DNA of 25,692 bases from contig JAEZIT010000077.1 in the NCBI GenBank assembly GCA_023436495.1, positions 1 through 25,692 on the forward strand. Direction: 5' to 3'. This DNA is from Acidobacteriota bacterium (GTDB lineage: Bacteria; Acidobacteriota; Blastocatellia; Pyrinomonadales; Pyrinomonadaceae). The notes beneath the pieces were generated by a model. That model did not search any database and was not told where the DNA came from. It was given only the letters and a program-made list of their open reading frames with translations. Shown here in pieces: positions 14,579 to 24,430 of this stretch. A program made the position numbers and the translations under genes. Within the stretch, counting starts at the first letter, position 1; each line of letters starts with the position of its first letter.

Positions 14579-16951
14579 TCAGCGTACATACGCCCCCGCG
14601 ATTGGCATATCGCCCGTGGTTCCGAAAGCCAGCGCTAATGGGCCCGCGGCGGTGCGATTTAAGTACCAAAGTCCGTTCGAGGGCCGAAAGATGGCCGTGT
14701 CTGCCCTGCCGTCGCCGTCGTAATCGGCCTGGGCGGGCAGATCACCGTCCATGCCGAAGGGAACCGCATAGAACGAAAAGTTTTCGCTCCGCAGTACGTA
14801 CCACGTCCCGTTCGACGGCCGCCAGACTGCAATATCAGCGGCGCCGTCACCCGTATAGTCTGCCGGGACCACTTTATCGGTGCCGGTACCAAAGGTTGCC
14901 GTTAGCATCTGGCCGCTTGCAGAGCGGCGTATCCACCAGCTTCCGTTCGAAGGCCGAAATACGGCGACGTCGGTTTTCCCGTCCGCGTCATAGTCCGCCG
15001 GTACAGGACGGTCGGTCCCAAAACCGAGCGGGGTGACTATGCTGCCGCCGCCGGAAAGCGCGATGTACCAATATCCATTGGAGGTGCGAAAAACGGCAGC
15101 ATCCGATTTGCCATCGGCGTCGTAGTCGCCGGGAACGGGAATGTCACCGTTCGCGCCGAAAGGGAATCCGTAGAACGTATAATTTTCAGACCGCAGGATA
15201 TACCAAAAGCCAGTTGATGGCCTGAAAGCAGCAATGTCCGTTTTGCCATCACCGGTGTGGTCCGCAGGCACGGTTATGTCCCCCGGCGCGCCGAACTGTG
15301 CGGCGGCCGTCGACCCGGAACTGCTGGGCATATACCACCATTCGCCGACGCTCGGGCGATATATGCCTACGTCCGACCGCCTGTCACCGTCGAAGTCGAA
15401 CGGAACACTCGCGAGCGCGGCAGCCGAATTGACCGCCGCCAGCGCATCGACGCGGCCGAAGCCAAAGGAATAGTTCGGGATCTGTGTCGATGAGATCCCT
15501 CCGCAGGTTTGCGCTGTTAGGGTTACGGAAGGGCTCGCCGAACCCTGGAGCACACGCGTGGTCGCCAGAACATCGCGGGCGATCTCCGGACGTGCCGACC
15601 ACAGCAGAGCGACAATACCGGAAACGTGCGACGCGGACCGGGACGTGCCGCTGAACGAAGTATAGGCGGAATCACTCGTATTCGTCGCCGAACGGATGCT
15701 CGATCCGGGTGCCGTCAAATTTGGCTTCAAATGAAGCAAACCGCCGCTGGAGACCGGGCCCCGCGAGCTGAAAGACGACAGGGCGTTCGTGCTGGTGATC
15801 GATCCGACCGTAAAGACCGACCGATAGCTTGCAGGCGGGCCCGCGATGGTGCTGCAGGCAGGGCCGTCGTTGCCCGCGGCTGAGGACACGAATATACCGG
15901 CGGCCCTGAGGTTTCCCATCGCCGTCGACAGTTCGTTCCCGTTCGTACAGCCGCTCGCCGCCGTGCACTCCCATACACTGTTTAGGATATGCGGCCGCCG
16001 CGTCGAGTCAGGATTCATTCCATTGCTGTCGGTCGGAGCAAGCATGAACTGCAGGCATTCAAGGTAGGTTATTACCGTGCCGTTGCCGGTGTTCAAGCTT
16101 CTGCATCCGATCCATTTCGCCCCCGGAGCGACGCCGACCTGGTTAGCCGAACCGTCGTCCCCTATTATTACGCCGACATTGTGTGTTCCACTGCCGTTGT
16201 CGTCGCACGGCTGCGGTGTGTTCGGGCCGCATGATCCGCCGCCGGAGACTACCGCGTCGTGCCAGTTATAGTCGTGGCTCGCTGTCGTTCCGTTCCAGCC
16301 GCGGTATTTTGCTTTTATGGCAGCATGCGTCCATCGCACGCCGGTGCTGATCTCGCCGATGACGATTCCCTGCCCCGTATATCCCAAAGACCAGACGCCG
16401 GGAGCGTTAACGTTCGTTATATTCCATTCTGCCGCCGCCGGCACGGCCGCAAGTTCATCGCCGGGCGTCAAAATACCTGAATCCGCGGGTTCAGCTGAAA
16501 AGCTTCCACGATTCGAATGGATAGACGCTACTTCAGAGCGTTCGGCCAACCGCAGCAGCAGTGAACGGTCGACCTCGGCCACAAGCATGTTAGTTATCCA
16601 AAAGGAGCGGTAATTCACGTTTTCGGACGCCAAAAGCGCCCTGATCCCCGATTGTGTCTCTTCGGCGTGCCGTACTAGCCGTTCATAAACATACTGGCCG
16701 CGGGCGTCGTGATTCCTGATAGAGTACGCAGCGCTGACGTCGACTTCGTCCGCCAGCAGTATAACCACGGACGCACGCCGCCCCTCGGCCGTGTCCGAAA
16801 GCGCGCTCTCGGATATGCGGCTTTCGGCATGTCCGGAAACCGGATCCGCCGCGGCTGGCTCCGCGTGGAAAAGTGTAAGAGCGGCCAGGAAGGCGATCGC
16901 CAGCGCTCCTGACATTAAGGTCAATATTCGATTCGATACAAATTGATACAT
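14579..16951 (-). CDS. Subtilisin-fold (S8) protein with FG-GAP/VCBS-like propeller, catalytic Asp and His replaced
   Basis: The 790-residue protein starts at ATG 16951 ahead of a signal peptide (LMSGALAIAFLAALTLFHA). Residues about 58-150 look like an I9 propeptide. The S8 domain spans about 185-510 and keeps the fold landmarks: GVAPGAKW, the oxyanion Asn324, AAGNDGPACSTIAGPPASY, FSSRGPV and the nucleophile motif FSGTSRSASH (Ser437). However, the Asp motif reads GEISTGV (Ser202 for Asp) and the His motif NGSGTH (Ser254 for His), so proteolysis is unlikely. Residues about 519-790 are six roughly 45-residue repeats (DYDADGKTDVAVFRPSNGSWW type) with calcium-loop DxDxDG patterns, probably a propeller. 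It lies 65 nt after the repeat-protein gene in the same direction. A binding or scaffold role on the surface is inferred. Confidence 0.85.
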   Translation of the reverse strand: MYQFVSNRILTLMSGALAIAFLAALTLFHAEPAAADPVSGHAESRISESALSDTAEGRRASVVILLADEVDVSAAYSIRNHDARGQYVYERLVRHAEETQSGIRALLASENVNYRSFWITNMLVAEVDRSLLLRLAERSEVASIHSNRGSFSAEPADSGILTPGDELAAVPAAAEWNITNVNAPGVWSLGYTGQGIVIGEISTGVRWTHAAIKAKYRGWNGTTASHDYNWHDAVVSGGGSCGPNTPQPCDDNGSGTHNVGVIIGDDGSANQVGVAPGAKWIGCRSLNTGNGTVITYLECLQFMLAPTDSNGMNPDSTRRPHILNSVWECTAASGCTNGNELSTAMGNLRAAGIFVSSAAGNDGPACSTIAGPPASYRSVFTVGSITSTNALSSFSSRGPVSSGGLLHLKPNLTAPGSSIRSATNTSDSAYTSFSGTSRSASHVSGIVALLWSARPEIARDVLATTRVLQGSASPSVTLTAQTCGGISSTQIPNYSFGFGRVDALAAVNSAAALASVPFDFDGDRRSDVGIYRPSVGEWWYMPSSSGSTAAAQFGAPGDITVPADHTGDGKTDIAAFRPSTGFWYILRSENYTFYGFPFGANGDIPVPGDYDADGKSDAAVFRTSNGYWYIALSGGGSIVTPLGFGTDRPVPADYDADGKTDVAVFRPSNGSWWIRRSASGQMLTATFGTGTDKVVPADYTGDGAADIAVWRPSNGTWYVLRSENFSFYAVPFGMDGDLPAQADYDGDGRADTAIFRPSNGLWYLNRTAAGPLALAFGTTGDMPIAGAYVR

Positions 16952-17016
16952 GATTTTTCCCGGTTTGATAATGCGAGACCCGGCCGGCAGCGGCCTTGGA
17001 TCCAACGTCGCTCGTC

Positions 17017-19188
17017 CTATTTTTCGTCCCTGCAGGGCACTGCCTGCGGGTTCTGGGCACAGACGATCTGTTTGAGACTTTCGATCAACGCTTTTTGCTG
17101 TTCGATCTGTGACTTAAGGGCATCGATCTCGGACCGCTGGATCATTGCGCCTGCCGGGCAGATCGATAAGCGATCATTGCCGTTTTTACATACTGGAATA
17201 GTGCCGCCAATCGTGCTGCCAAGCGTCACTTTCAGGAAGCTATTCACCGTCAGCTCGCCATCCACAAGAGTGTTGCCGAGAATCGTAGCGGTTCCTCTGA
17301 TATATACATCGTCTTCCGCGCGCCCGATCGCGACCCTGTTGCTTCTGTTAACCACCGTTCCCGCGCCGATCGCGGTTGCGAATGTCATATCTTGCGAGAA
17401 CACGTCCGTTGAGTAGCCGACCAACGTATTATTGGAACCCGTCGTATTGTTGGCCCCGGAGAGCTGTCCGATAAAAGTGTTCCGAGTACCGCCGGTGTTT
17501 GCATAACCAGCGGTGTTGCCAAAAAAGGCGTTCCTGTCTCCAAAAGTATTTCCGAAACCCGCATTTTGCCCGACAAATGTGTTTAGTTGCCCTGAGGTAT
17601 TGCTAAAACCGGCGTTCACACCGAAAAACGAATTGTTGGCACCGGTGGTTGTGTTGAGGCCGCTCTTGTAGCCGTAGAAAGAATTGAAGCTGGTGGTAAC
17701 AGCTCTGCCGGACTCGAAACCCGTGAAAGTGTTTCCCTGTCCTGTTACGTTCAATCGGCCTGCACTTCGTCCGATAAAGGTATTTTCGATGCCATCGGTA
17801 GTGGTGATACCGGCCGCAGTACCGACAAAAGTGTTATCAGTGCCGATCGTGTTTGCCTTTCCCGCCCCGGAACCGATGAAAGTATTGACGTTACCGGTCG
17901 TGTTTGCCGCGCCCGATTCGTAACCGAAAAACACATTGTTGAACCCGGTCGTATTGGCAGCGCCCGAATTGGCGCCAAAGAACGCGTTGCCGACAGCCGT
18001 GGTGTTTGCGGCGCCCGAGTTTATTCCGAAAAAGGAATTGTAATCGCCGGTCGTATTCGCCGTTCCGGCCTTTTGGCCAAAGAACGAGTTACTGTGGCCG
18101 CTGGAATTCGCTCGTCCGGCCTCCATACCGAAGAACGAATTCCTGTAACCTGTTAGATTCAGCAATCCCGACGCGCGGCCGAAGAACGAGTTTTCAAAGC
18201 CAAGCGTATTCGTGATCCCCGATGATCGCCCGAAGAACGAATTGTCGTTGCCGCCCGTGTTCGCCGAACCGGACTGCATACCGAAGAACGAGTTGCTGTC
18301 CCCCGTGGTGTTGGCGTCGCCGCTTAAAGCGCCGAAGAAGGCGTTGTTGCTGCCAGACGTGTTGTTGCCCCCGGCATCGTAACCGAAAAAGCTGTTGCTC
18401 ACACCGTCGACGTTCGCCGAACCGGAGGACATGCCGTAAAAGGAATTGTTGCTCCCCGTTGTGTTTGCGACACCCGCGTTCTGGCCGAAGAATGAATTGC
18501 CGATACCGGTCGAGTTAGAATTGCCGGCAGACGCCCCCGCGAAGGTGTTGCCAATCCCCGGAGCCGCAAATACGCGGTTCGCACCGATGTTGTATTGCGC
18601 CGCGGTCAGGATACCGCCGACCCGGCCCGTGCCGGAGACGTTAAAGTTGCTGCCGGTTTGAGTGGTGGTGGAATTCTGTATGTAATTTCCGCTTCCCGCC
18701 GCGGGTTGGCGTTCGTCTGACATTCGCGAATCCGATGTGATCACATATTGACCCGCCGCCACACCGCCAAGTTGCGTCGAATTAGTGGCGGTCGAAGCAC
18801 TCTGGGCGTTTTGGCTGCGGATCGCGTACGGTGCTGAAGTGATCTTCTGTGTTGGCGAGAGTGCGGTGTACGATGGACTGCCCGCGGGTTTCACCGATAC
18901 TCCGATGAACCGATCAGTACCAGTGAAGGAGCCGCTCACATGGCTGAAATCAAGGGTCACCGTGAACACGCCGCTCGCGACAGGGACCCCAAGCCGCTCC
19001 ACGGGCGTGCCGACGGCGGTTTGGTTGCCGGCCACCAAGGCATAGAGTTGGAACTGCATATCATAGCTTCCGTTCGCGGGATTCGCGCCGTCGGTCAGCT
19101 TGCCCTGATACGTTATCTCGGTCGTTTGTGCAAAAACCGGCAATGCCGCGCACACTAGTATAAGAAGGAGGAAGATCGCTTTTTTCAT
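17017..19188 (-). CDS. Secreted solenoid protein with about 22 tandem 17-residue repeats
   Basis: The 723-residue protein starts at ATG 19188 (GGAG 9 nt upstream) with the signal MKKAIFLLLILVCAALPVFA. Residues about 22-125 form a domain beginning TTEITYQGKLTDG and ending KITSAPYAIRSQ, found ahead of such repeats in several phyla. Residues 214-586 are 22 repeats of the form NSFFGxxAGxANTTGxx, one repeat being a residue short; the pattern suggests a stacked beta-solenoid like YadA/trimeric-autotransporter heads. After a region containing NRVAIGRAEDDVYIRG, the C-terminus is a short coiled coil (IDALKSQIEQQKALIESLKQ). No membrane anchor domain is visible. An adhesin-like or matrix role is inferred. 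It follows the 101-residue gene by 20 nt. Confidence 0.8.
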   Translation of the reverse strand: MKKAIFLLLILVCAALPVFAQTTEITYQGKLTDGANPANGSYDMQFQLYALVAGNQTAVGTPVERLGVPVASGVFTVTLDFSHVSGSFTGTDRFIGVSVKPAGSPSYTALSPTQKITSAPYAIRSQNAQSASTATNSTQLGGVAAGQYVITSDSRMSDERQPAAGSGNYIQNSTTTQTGSNFNVSGTGRVGGILTAAQYNIGANRVFAAPGIGNTFAGASAGNSNSTGIGNSFFGQNAGVANTTGSNNSFYGMSSGSANVDGVSNSFFGYDAGGNNTSGSNNAFFGALSGDANTTGDSNSFFGMQSGSANTGGNDNSFFGRSSGITNTLGFENSFFGRASGLLNLTGYRNSFFGMEAGRANSSGHSNSFFGQKAGTANTTGDYNSFFGINSGAANTTAVGNAFFGANSGAANTTGFNNVFFGYESGAANTTGNVNTFIGSGAGKANTIGTDNTFVGTAAGITTTDGIENTFIGRSAGRLNVTGQGNTFTGFESGRAVTTSFNSFYGYKSGLNTTTGANNSFFGVNAGFSNTSGQLNTFVGQNAGFGNTFGDRNAFFGNTAGYANTGGTRNTFIGQLSGANNTTGSNNTLVGYSTDVFSQDMTFATAIGAGTVVNRSNRVAIGRAEDDVYIRGTATILGNTLVDGELTVNSFLKVTLGSTIGGTIPVCKNGNDRLSICPAGAMIQRSEIDALKSQIEQQKALIESLKQIVCAQNPQAVPCRDEK
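17431..18549 (-). repeat. Coding tandem repeat, 51-bp period, about 22 copies
   Basis: The repeat encodes the 17-residue units of the solenoid protein. Units are diverged at DNA level but keep AAYnnnTTYTTYGG-like cores for N-[ST]-F-[FIV]-G. One unit (near FESGRAVTTSF) is a codon shorter. Reading frame is kept throughout, so selection on the protein is evident. Confidence 0.85.
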
Positions 19189-19208
19189 TATTAGTTGCTC
19201 CGATTTCG

Positions 19209-19514
19209 TTAATGTGGAAAGAGGGGCTCGGCGGGGCAAGAGCCCGTCTGCCGGGAAAAGATGGTATTGAGCGAATTTCCGCAAACCCGGATCGACCTGC
19301 CTGGACCTCCGGTACAGTGGATCGCTCCGGATTCGAGCTTGACGGCAAGTTCAGCAAAGGTCGCGCCCGTCAGGCCGGCTGCCACAGTCAGCGGAAAAGC
19401 GTCTACCGACACTTCGCAGGTACTGCAATATTCGTCGATCGATGCACTACCTTTCTTCGTTACCGTTATCTCGTGAGTTTCGATCCTTATCTCGATCCTG
19501 CGTTTTTTCGTCAT
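19209..19514 (-). CDS. Small conserved-looking protein with CxxC (101 residues)
   Basis: The protein begins MTKKRRIEIRIETHEITVTK, a basic beta-strand-rich start, followed by YCSTCEVSVDAFPLTVAAGL. The CxxC could bind zinc or be redox active. A second Cys pair lies far apart (IHCTG and RVCGNSL). VAAGLTGATFAELAVKLESGAIHCTG reads like a small helix-turn-helix resembling MerR-type binding modules, a pattern met in Acidobacteriota small proteins. No signal peptide is seen. It is the first gene of the secreted cluster, 20 nt before the solenoid gene, and divergent from the winged-helix regulator at 19699. A regulatory role is possible but unproven. The ribosome-binding site is weak. Confidence 0.6.
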   Translation of the reverse strand: MTKKRRIEIRIETHEITVTKKGSASIDEYCSTCEVSVDAFPLTVAAGLTGATFAELAVKLESGAIHCTGGPGRSIRVCGNSLNTIFSRQTGSCPAEPLFPH

Positions 19515-19630
19515 TTGTAAATTTCTTTACCAGCCGCCATGGATTCTGCTAAACTCTCGAATTGCCGAATTCGAAGGATCCTTTGCCTTTGGTTGATAAC
19601 GAGTTTTGTCCGGATTTGGGCCAAGAGTCC

Positions 19631-19667
19631 TTAATTTTCGAGCTAATAATTCCTAATTTTTCCTAAT
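19631..19667 (+). promoter_or_regulatory. Phased TCCTAAT direct repeats in the divergent intergenic region
   Basis: YTAAT occurs at 19631, 19643, 19653 and 19663; the last two are identical TCCTAAT repeats exactly 10 bp apart. Spacing of one helical turn is typical for OmpR/PhoB-type winged-helix regulators. The site lies 32-68 bp upstream of the regulator's own ATG and also upstream of the divergent secreted cluster. Binding by the adjacent regulator is inferred. Confidence 0.45.
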
Positions 19668-19698
19668 CGCGGCCGGGATCGCGATTTACGAGCCTCTC

Positions 19699-21924
19699 AT
19701 GACGGGACCGCGCCCCGACAAGATCATCCGGTTCGACGACTTCGAGGTTGACCTTGAACGGCGACGCCTGGTTCACGGCGGCGAAACCGTCGCGCTTAAA
19801 TCCAAAGCCTTCGACATTCTTGCTGAGCTCATCGAAAATCGGGGCGAATTGCTGACCAAAGGGCAATTGATGGATATGGTTTGGGAAGGCCAGTTCGTGG
19901 AGGAAAATAATCTCACGGTCCATATCGCTGCTCTTCGCAAGGCGCTCGGTGAAAAAAAGGGTGAATATCGCTACATCCTGACAGTGCCGGGAAAGGGCTA
20001 CAGATTCGTTGCGAAGGCCGCGCCGCCGGAAGCCAACGACGTGATCGTCGAACATCATAGTTTTCAGCGAATACTTATCGAAGAGGAGATTATCGACGAT
20101 CCGCCGGAAGAGCTTACGGCAGCGGCGGAAACACGCCACGAACGCCTTCTGACGGACGCGCCTGCAGGCAGGCCGCGATGGCTAAGATGGGCGGCGGCGG
20201 TCGGATCGGTTTTGATCGTTTTGGTTGGCGCGGCGGTGTGGATCAGCGAATACGGCGCCGTACTACGTCCGAATGCGGCTGCGCAAGTTCGAACGGCCTT
20301 CTTTGCGACGCCGGGAGGCGTTCCGCAAAGGGTGGGAATCTCGCCGGACGGGAATTCGATCGCGTATGCGCTCCGGCAGAACGGTATGGATTCGATATGG
20401 ATCGGCGACCTGGAATCGGGCAACAGTATTCAGCTTATTCCTCCGCAGGAACGCGTGTATTCGTACCTGGGCTTCGATCGAAAGGAGAAATTTCTTTATT
20501 TTACCGTCCGCGATGACGAGCATCCGGCCTGGACACTTATGCGCGTATCCGTTTTCGGCGGACCGGCGGTCGAAATGGCGAAGGGCGTGCACAGTTCCGT
20601 AGCATTTTCGCCTGACGGTACGCAGATGGCTTTCGTGCGGCGGAGTACGAGTCCGGATCGGACGGCAATGATCGTCGTGGACGCCGAAACCGGAAAAACG
20701 GAACGCGAGATCTTCGCACCGGAATGGCCGCAGCGTATTACCGGCAACGGGGTATCGTGGTCGCCGGACGGCGAATCAGTCGCTTTCACCCTGACGGACG
20801 GCGAAGGAAACGGCTGCGTGATATCGTCGATTTCGCTCTCGGGCGGCTCGGTCGCGCGCCTGTCGGAGGCGGAGTGTAACAGTTCGTCGAACCTGGAATG
20901 GCGAGCCGACGGCAAGGGAATTTTGCTTCTGGTTCCCGGCGAAGAGAACGACGACCGGCATTTGTCGCTTATTGACGTAGAAACAGGAAAGGCGGAAAGG
21001 CTGCTCGACCGCGCAGTGAATTTTAGCCCATACTGCCTGAGCTCCGGAGCGAACGGACGGATCGCGCTGCTCTCGACACGTACCGACCCTGAGATACGCT
21101 ATTCGAATGATATCGATTCGGGCATTTCGCGTCTGATCGCCGGAGGGTCTCGATTGAGCCGCGAGGCGGCGCTCGGGCTTGCGGTCGCGCCGGACGGAAA
21201 GATCGTCTTTGCCGCAAAGAAGGGCGACAGCCGCGTATTATGGGAGATCGACGACCAGGGAGCGGCGCGGCAGCTGACGGCATCGTACGCCGGTTCGGAT
21301 GACGCGCAGGTAAGTGTGACACCGGATGACCGTTTCCTGATATTCGAATCGCGGCGAAGCGGCGGGCTCGAAATTTGGCGTGGAAACCGCGAAGGCAGCG
21401 GCCTGGTGCAGTTAACTAACAGCGGCGATAATTCGGAGCCGACTCTCACGCCCGACGGCACGGAAATAATATATACGTCGAGACGCGACGGCCAGCATTC
21501 GTTGTGGCGAATACCCGTTTCCGGTGGTGTGCCCGAAAGGATATCCGGCGGCGAGGGCACTTGGCCGTCGGTTTCTCCGGATGGAAAATATATAGCCTAT
21601 TCGAGCAATTCACCGACCGATTCACTCCAGAAAGAGATCAGGATCATTCCGGCGGCGGGCGGCGCGCCGCTGAAGACGTTCAAGATGACCGTTCAGAGTA
21701 TTTTCTATAATCGGCTTCGGTGGGCGCCGGATGGCCGGTCGATCATTTATAAGGACCTGATCTCCGGGCTTTGGAAACAGGATATAGACGGCGGGCGGCC
21801 GACGCGTCTGCCGGGATTCGAGAACTTCCGTGTTTATCATTTCGCATTCGCGCCGGACGGCGGAATGGCTTATTCAGGCGGCGTGCAGATGCGGGAAATC
21901 GTTATAGCGGAAACGCCTGATTGA
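19699..21924 (+). CDS. Membrane-anchored winged-helix regulator with C-terminal TolB-like propeller
   Basis: The 741-residue protein has an OmpR/CadC-type DNA-binding domain at about 8-106 (IIRFDDFEVDLERRRL, then LTVHIAALRKALGE and TVPGKGYRFVA). One transmembrane helix follows at about 163-182 (WAAAVGSVLIVLVGAAVW). The rest is a WD40/TolB-like beta-propeller with repeated SPDG motifs (ISPDGNSIAYAL, FSPDGTQMAFV, WSPDGESVAFT, VSPDGKYIAYS, WAPDGRSIIY). By analogy with CadC/ToxR the helix domain would be cytoplasmic and the propeller periplasmic, sensing a ligand or partner without phosphorylation. Such fusions are characteristic of Acidobacteriota. It is divergent from the secreted cluster, a plausible target, and ends at a shared terminator. 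The start has only a weak ribosome-binding site. Confidence 0.85.
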   Translation: MTGPRPDKIIRFDDFEVDLERRRLVHGGETVALKSKAFDILAELIENRGELLTKGQLMDMVWEGQFVEENNLTVHIAALRKALGEKKGEYRYILTVPGKGYRFVAKAAPPEANDVIVEHHSFQRILIEEEIIDDPPEELTAAAETRHERLLTDAPAGRPRWLRWAAAVGSVLIVLVGAAVWISEYGAVLRPNAAAQVRTAFFATPGGVPQRVGISPDGNSIAYALRQNGMDSIWIGDLESGNSIQLIPPQERVYSYLGFDRKEKFLYFTVRDDEHPAWTLMRVSVFGGPAVEMAKGVHSSVAFSPDGTQMAFVRRSTSPDRTAMIVVDAETGKTEREIFAPEWPQRITGNGVSWSPDGESVAFTLTDGEGNGCVISSISLSGGSVARLSEAECNSSSNLEWRADGKGILLLVPGEENDDRHLSLIDVETGKAERLLDRAVNFSPYCLSSGANGRIALLSTRTDPEIRYSNDIDSGISRLIAGGSRLSREAALGLAVAPDGKIVFAAKKGDSRVLWEIDDQGAARQLTASYAGSDDAQVSVTPDDRFLIFESRRSGGLEIWRGNREGSGLVQLTNSGDNSEPTLTPDGTEIIYTSRRDGQHSLWRIPVSGGVPERISGGEGTWPSVSPDGKYIAYSSNSPTDSLQKEIRIIPAAGGAPLKTFKMTVQSIFYNRLRWAPDGRSIIYKDLISGLWKQDIDGGRPTRLPGFENFRVYHFAFAPDGGMAYSGGVQMREIVIAETPD

Positions 21925-21973
21925 CGCCATTTGGGATAATTCACCGATTTGAGACGATCTCAGTAGAAAAAAC

Positions 21974-22003
21974 ACCGCCGCAGGACATATGTCCGACGGC
22001 GGT
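21974..22003. terminator. Bidirectional terminator between convergent genes
   Basis: ACCGCCG (21974-21980) pairs with CGGCGGT (21997-22003), and the interior GGACATATGTCC is itself palindromic, giving a nearly continuous hairpin with one mismatched pair. ATTTTAC follows on the plus strand and a run of A precedes it, so it serves both the winged-helix gene and the M28 peptidase gene. Confidence 0.85.
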
Positions 22004-22027
22004 ATTTTACTTCTCATTTTAATGAGA

Positions 22028-23740
<1,713 letters not shown>

Positions 23741-23789
23741 TTTAATTCTCCTGTAAAAAGACGGATTGATCTGTGATCGAGATCTTTAC

Positions 23790-23824
23790 ATTATACTATT
23801 GAACCCTAAGAAAGGTTTCAATAG
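23790..23824 (-). promoter_or_regulatory. Hairpin and -10-like box upstream of the M28 gene
   Basis: CTATTGAACCC (23796-23806) and GGTTTCAATAG (23814-23824) form an 11-bp inverted repeat with one mismatch. On the minus strand TATAAT (23790-23795) directly follows it. The dyad could be an operator over the M28 promoter or a weak terminator for the upstream methyltransferase gene. No well-spaced -35 is visible. Confidence 0.4.
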
Positions 23825-23835
23825 ATAGCGGGTTT

Positions 23836-24423
23836 TTAATTGGGCAGCGTGGACCAGGTGAGAATATAGGCCGGCGGAAGGTTCTTGACGACCAATTTGC
23901 TGCGGCGCGCCTTTCCGTAGCGTTTTTTCATGAATTCACGAAGCTTGATCGCCGAAGGCATATAGTAGCCGTGGGCATATTGGAAGGTCCGGAACATGCA
24001 GCCGTGCGACATGAATTTGTCGATCTCGGTCAGAATGCGTTCGCCGACCTCGTTCGGAAGCGAAACGAACGGCAGGCAGCAAATGATGGCTCCGACCTTT
24101 CCGAGTTCGGAACGCTGATGCAGTGCGTATGCTTCGCAGGCGTTTCCGCACACTATATTAAGGCCGTGAAACCGGCGCTTGAGCGAACGTACAAGGTCGC
24201 GGTCGAGCTCGATGCCGAGATACGAATTGTCGTCCGGAACAACTTCCTGAAGGTATTTCGTGATGGCGCCGGTCCCGACGCCGAGCTCAAGAACAACGTT
24301 TTTACGGTCCGGACGGATACCCTCGATCATTTTTTGGGCAAGTTCGGGTGAGCTCGGAGTAATTGAACCGACTTTCAGGGGATTTTTTAAGAAAGCCTGT
24401 AGAAATTGTATATTCTCGTTCAT
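23836..24423 (-). CDS. Class I SAM-dependent methyltransferase, PmtA/KsgA-like
   Basis: The 195-residue enzyme starts at MNENIQFLQAFLKNPLKVGS (ATG 24423). SAM motif I is VVLELGVGTGAITKYL, followed by YLGIELDRDLV (acidic motif II) and IICCLPFVSLP, equivalent to the substrate loop of phospholipid N-methyltransferases and rRNA adenine dimethylases. The KNPLKVGSITPSS opening and the size fit the phosphatidylethanolamine N-methyltransferase-like (PmtA) group. Substrate is not certain; a lipid or small-molecule target is more likely than rRNA given the short length. The start lies 7 nt after the topA stop, so translation may be coupled. A longer in-frame start at 24465 would overlap topA and is not preferred. 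Confidence 0.75.
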   Translation of the reverse strand: MNENIQFLQAFLKNPLKVGSITPSSPELAQKMIEGIRPDRKNVVLELGVGTGAITKYLQEVVPDDNSYLGIELDRDLVRSLKRRFHGLNIVCGNACEAYALHQRSELGKVGAIICCLPFVSLPNEVGERILTEIDKFMSHGCMFRTFQYAHGYYMPSAIKLREFMKKRYGKARRSKLVVKNLPPAYILTWSTLPN

Positions 24424-24430
24424 CCGCAGC

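Noticed and set aside
17431..18549. CRISPR array suggested by regular 51-bp periodicity
   Set aside because: The periodicity is within one open frame with a 17-residue protein repeat and no constant repeat/variable spacer division.
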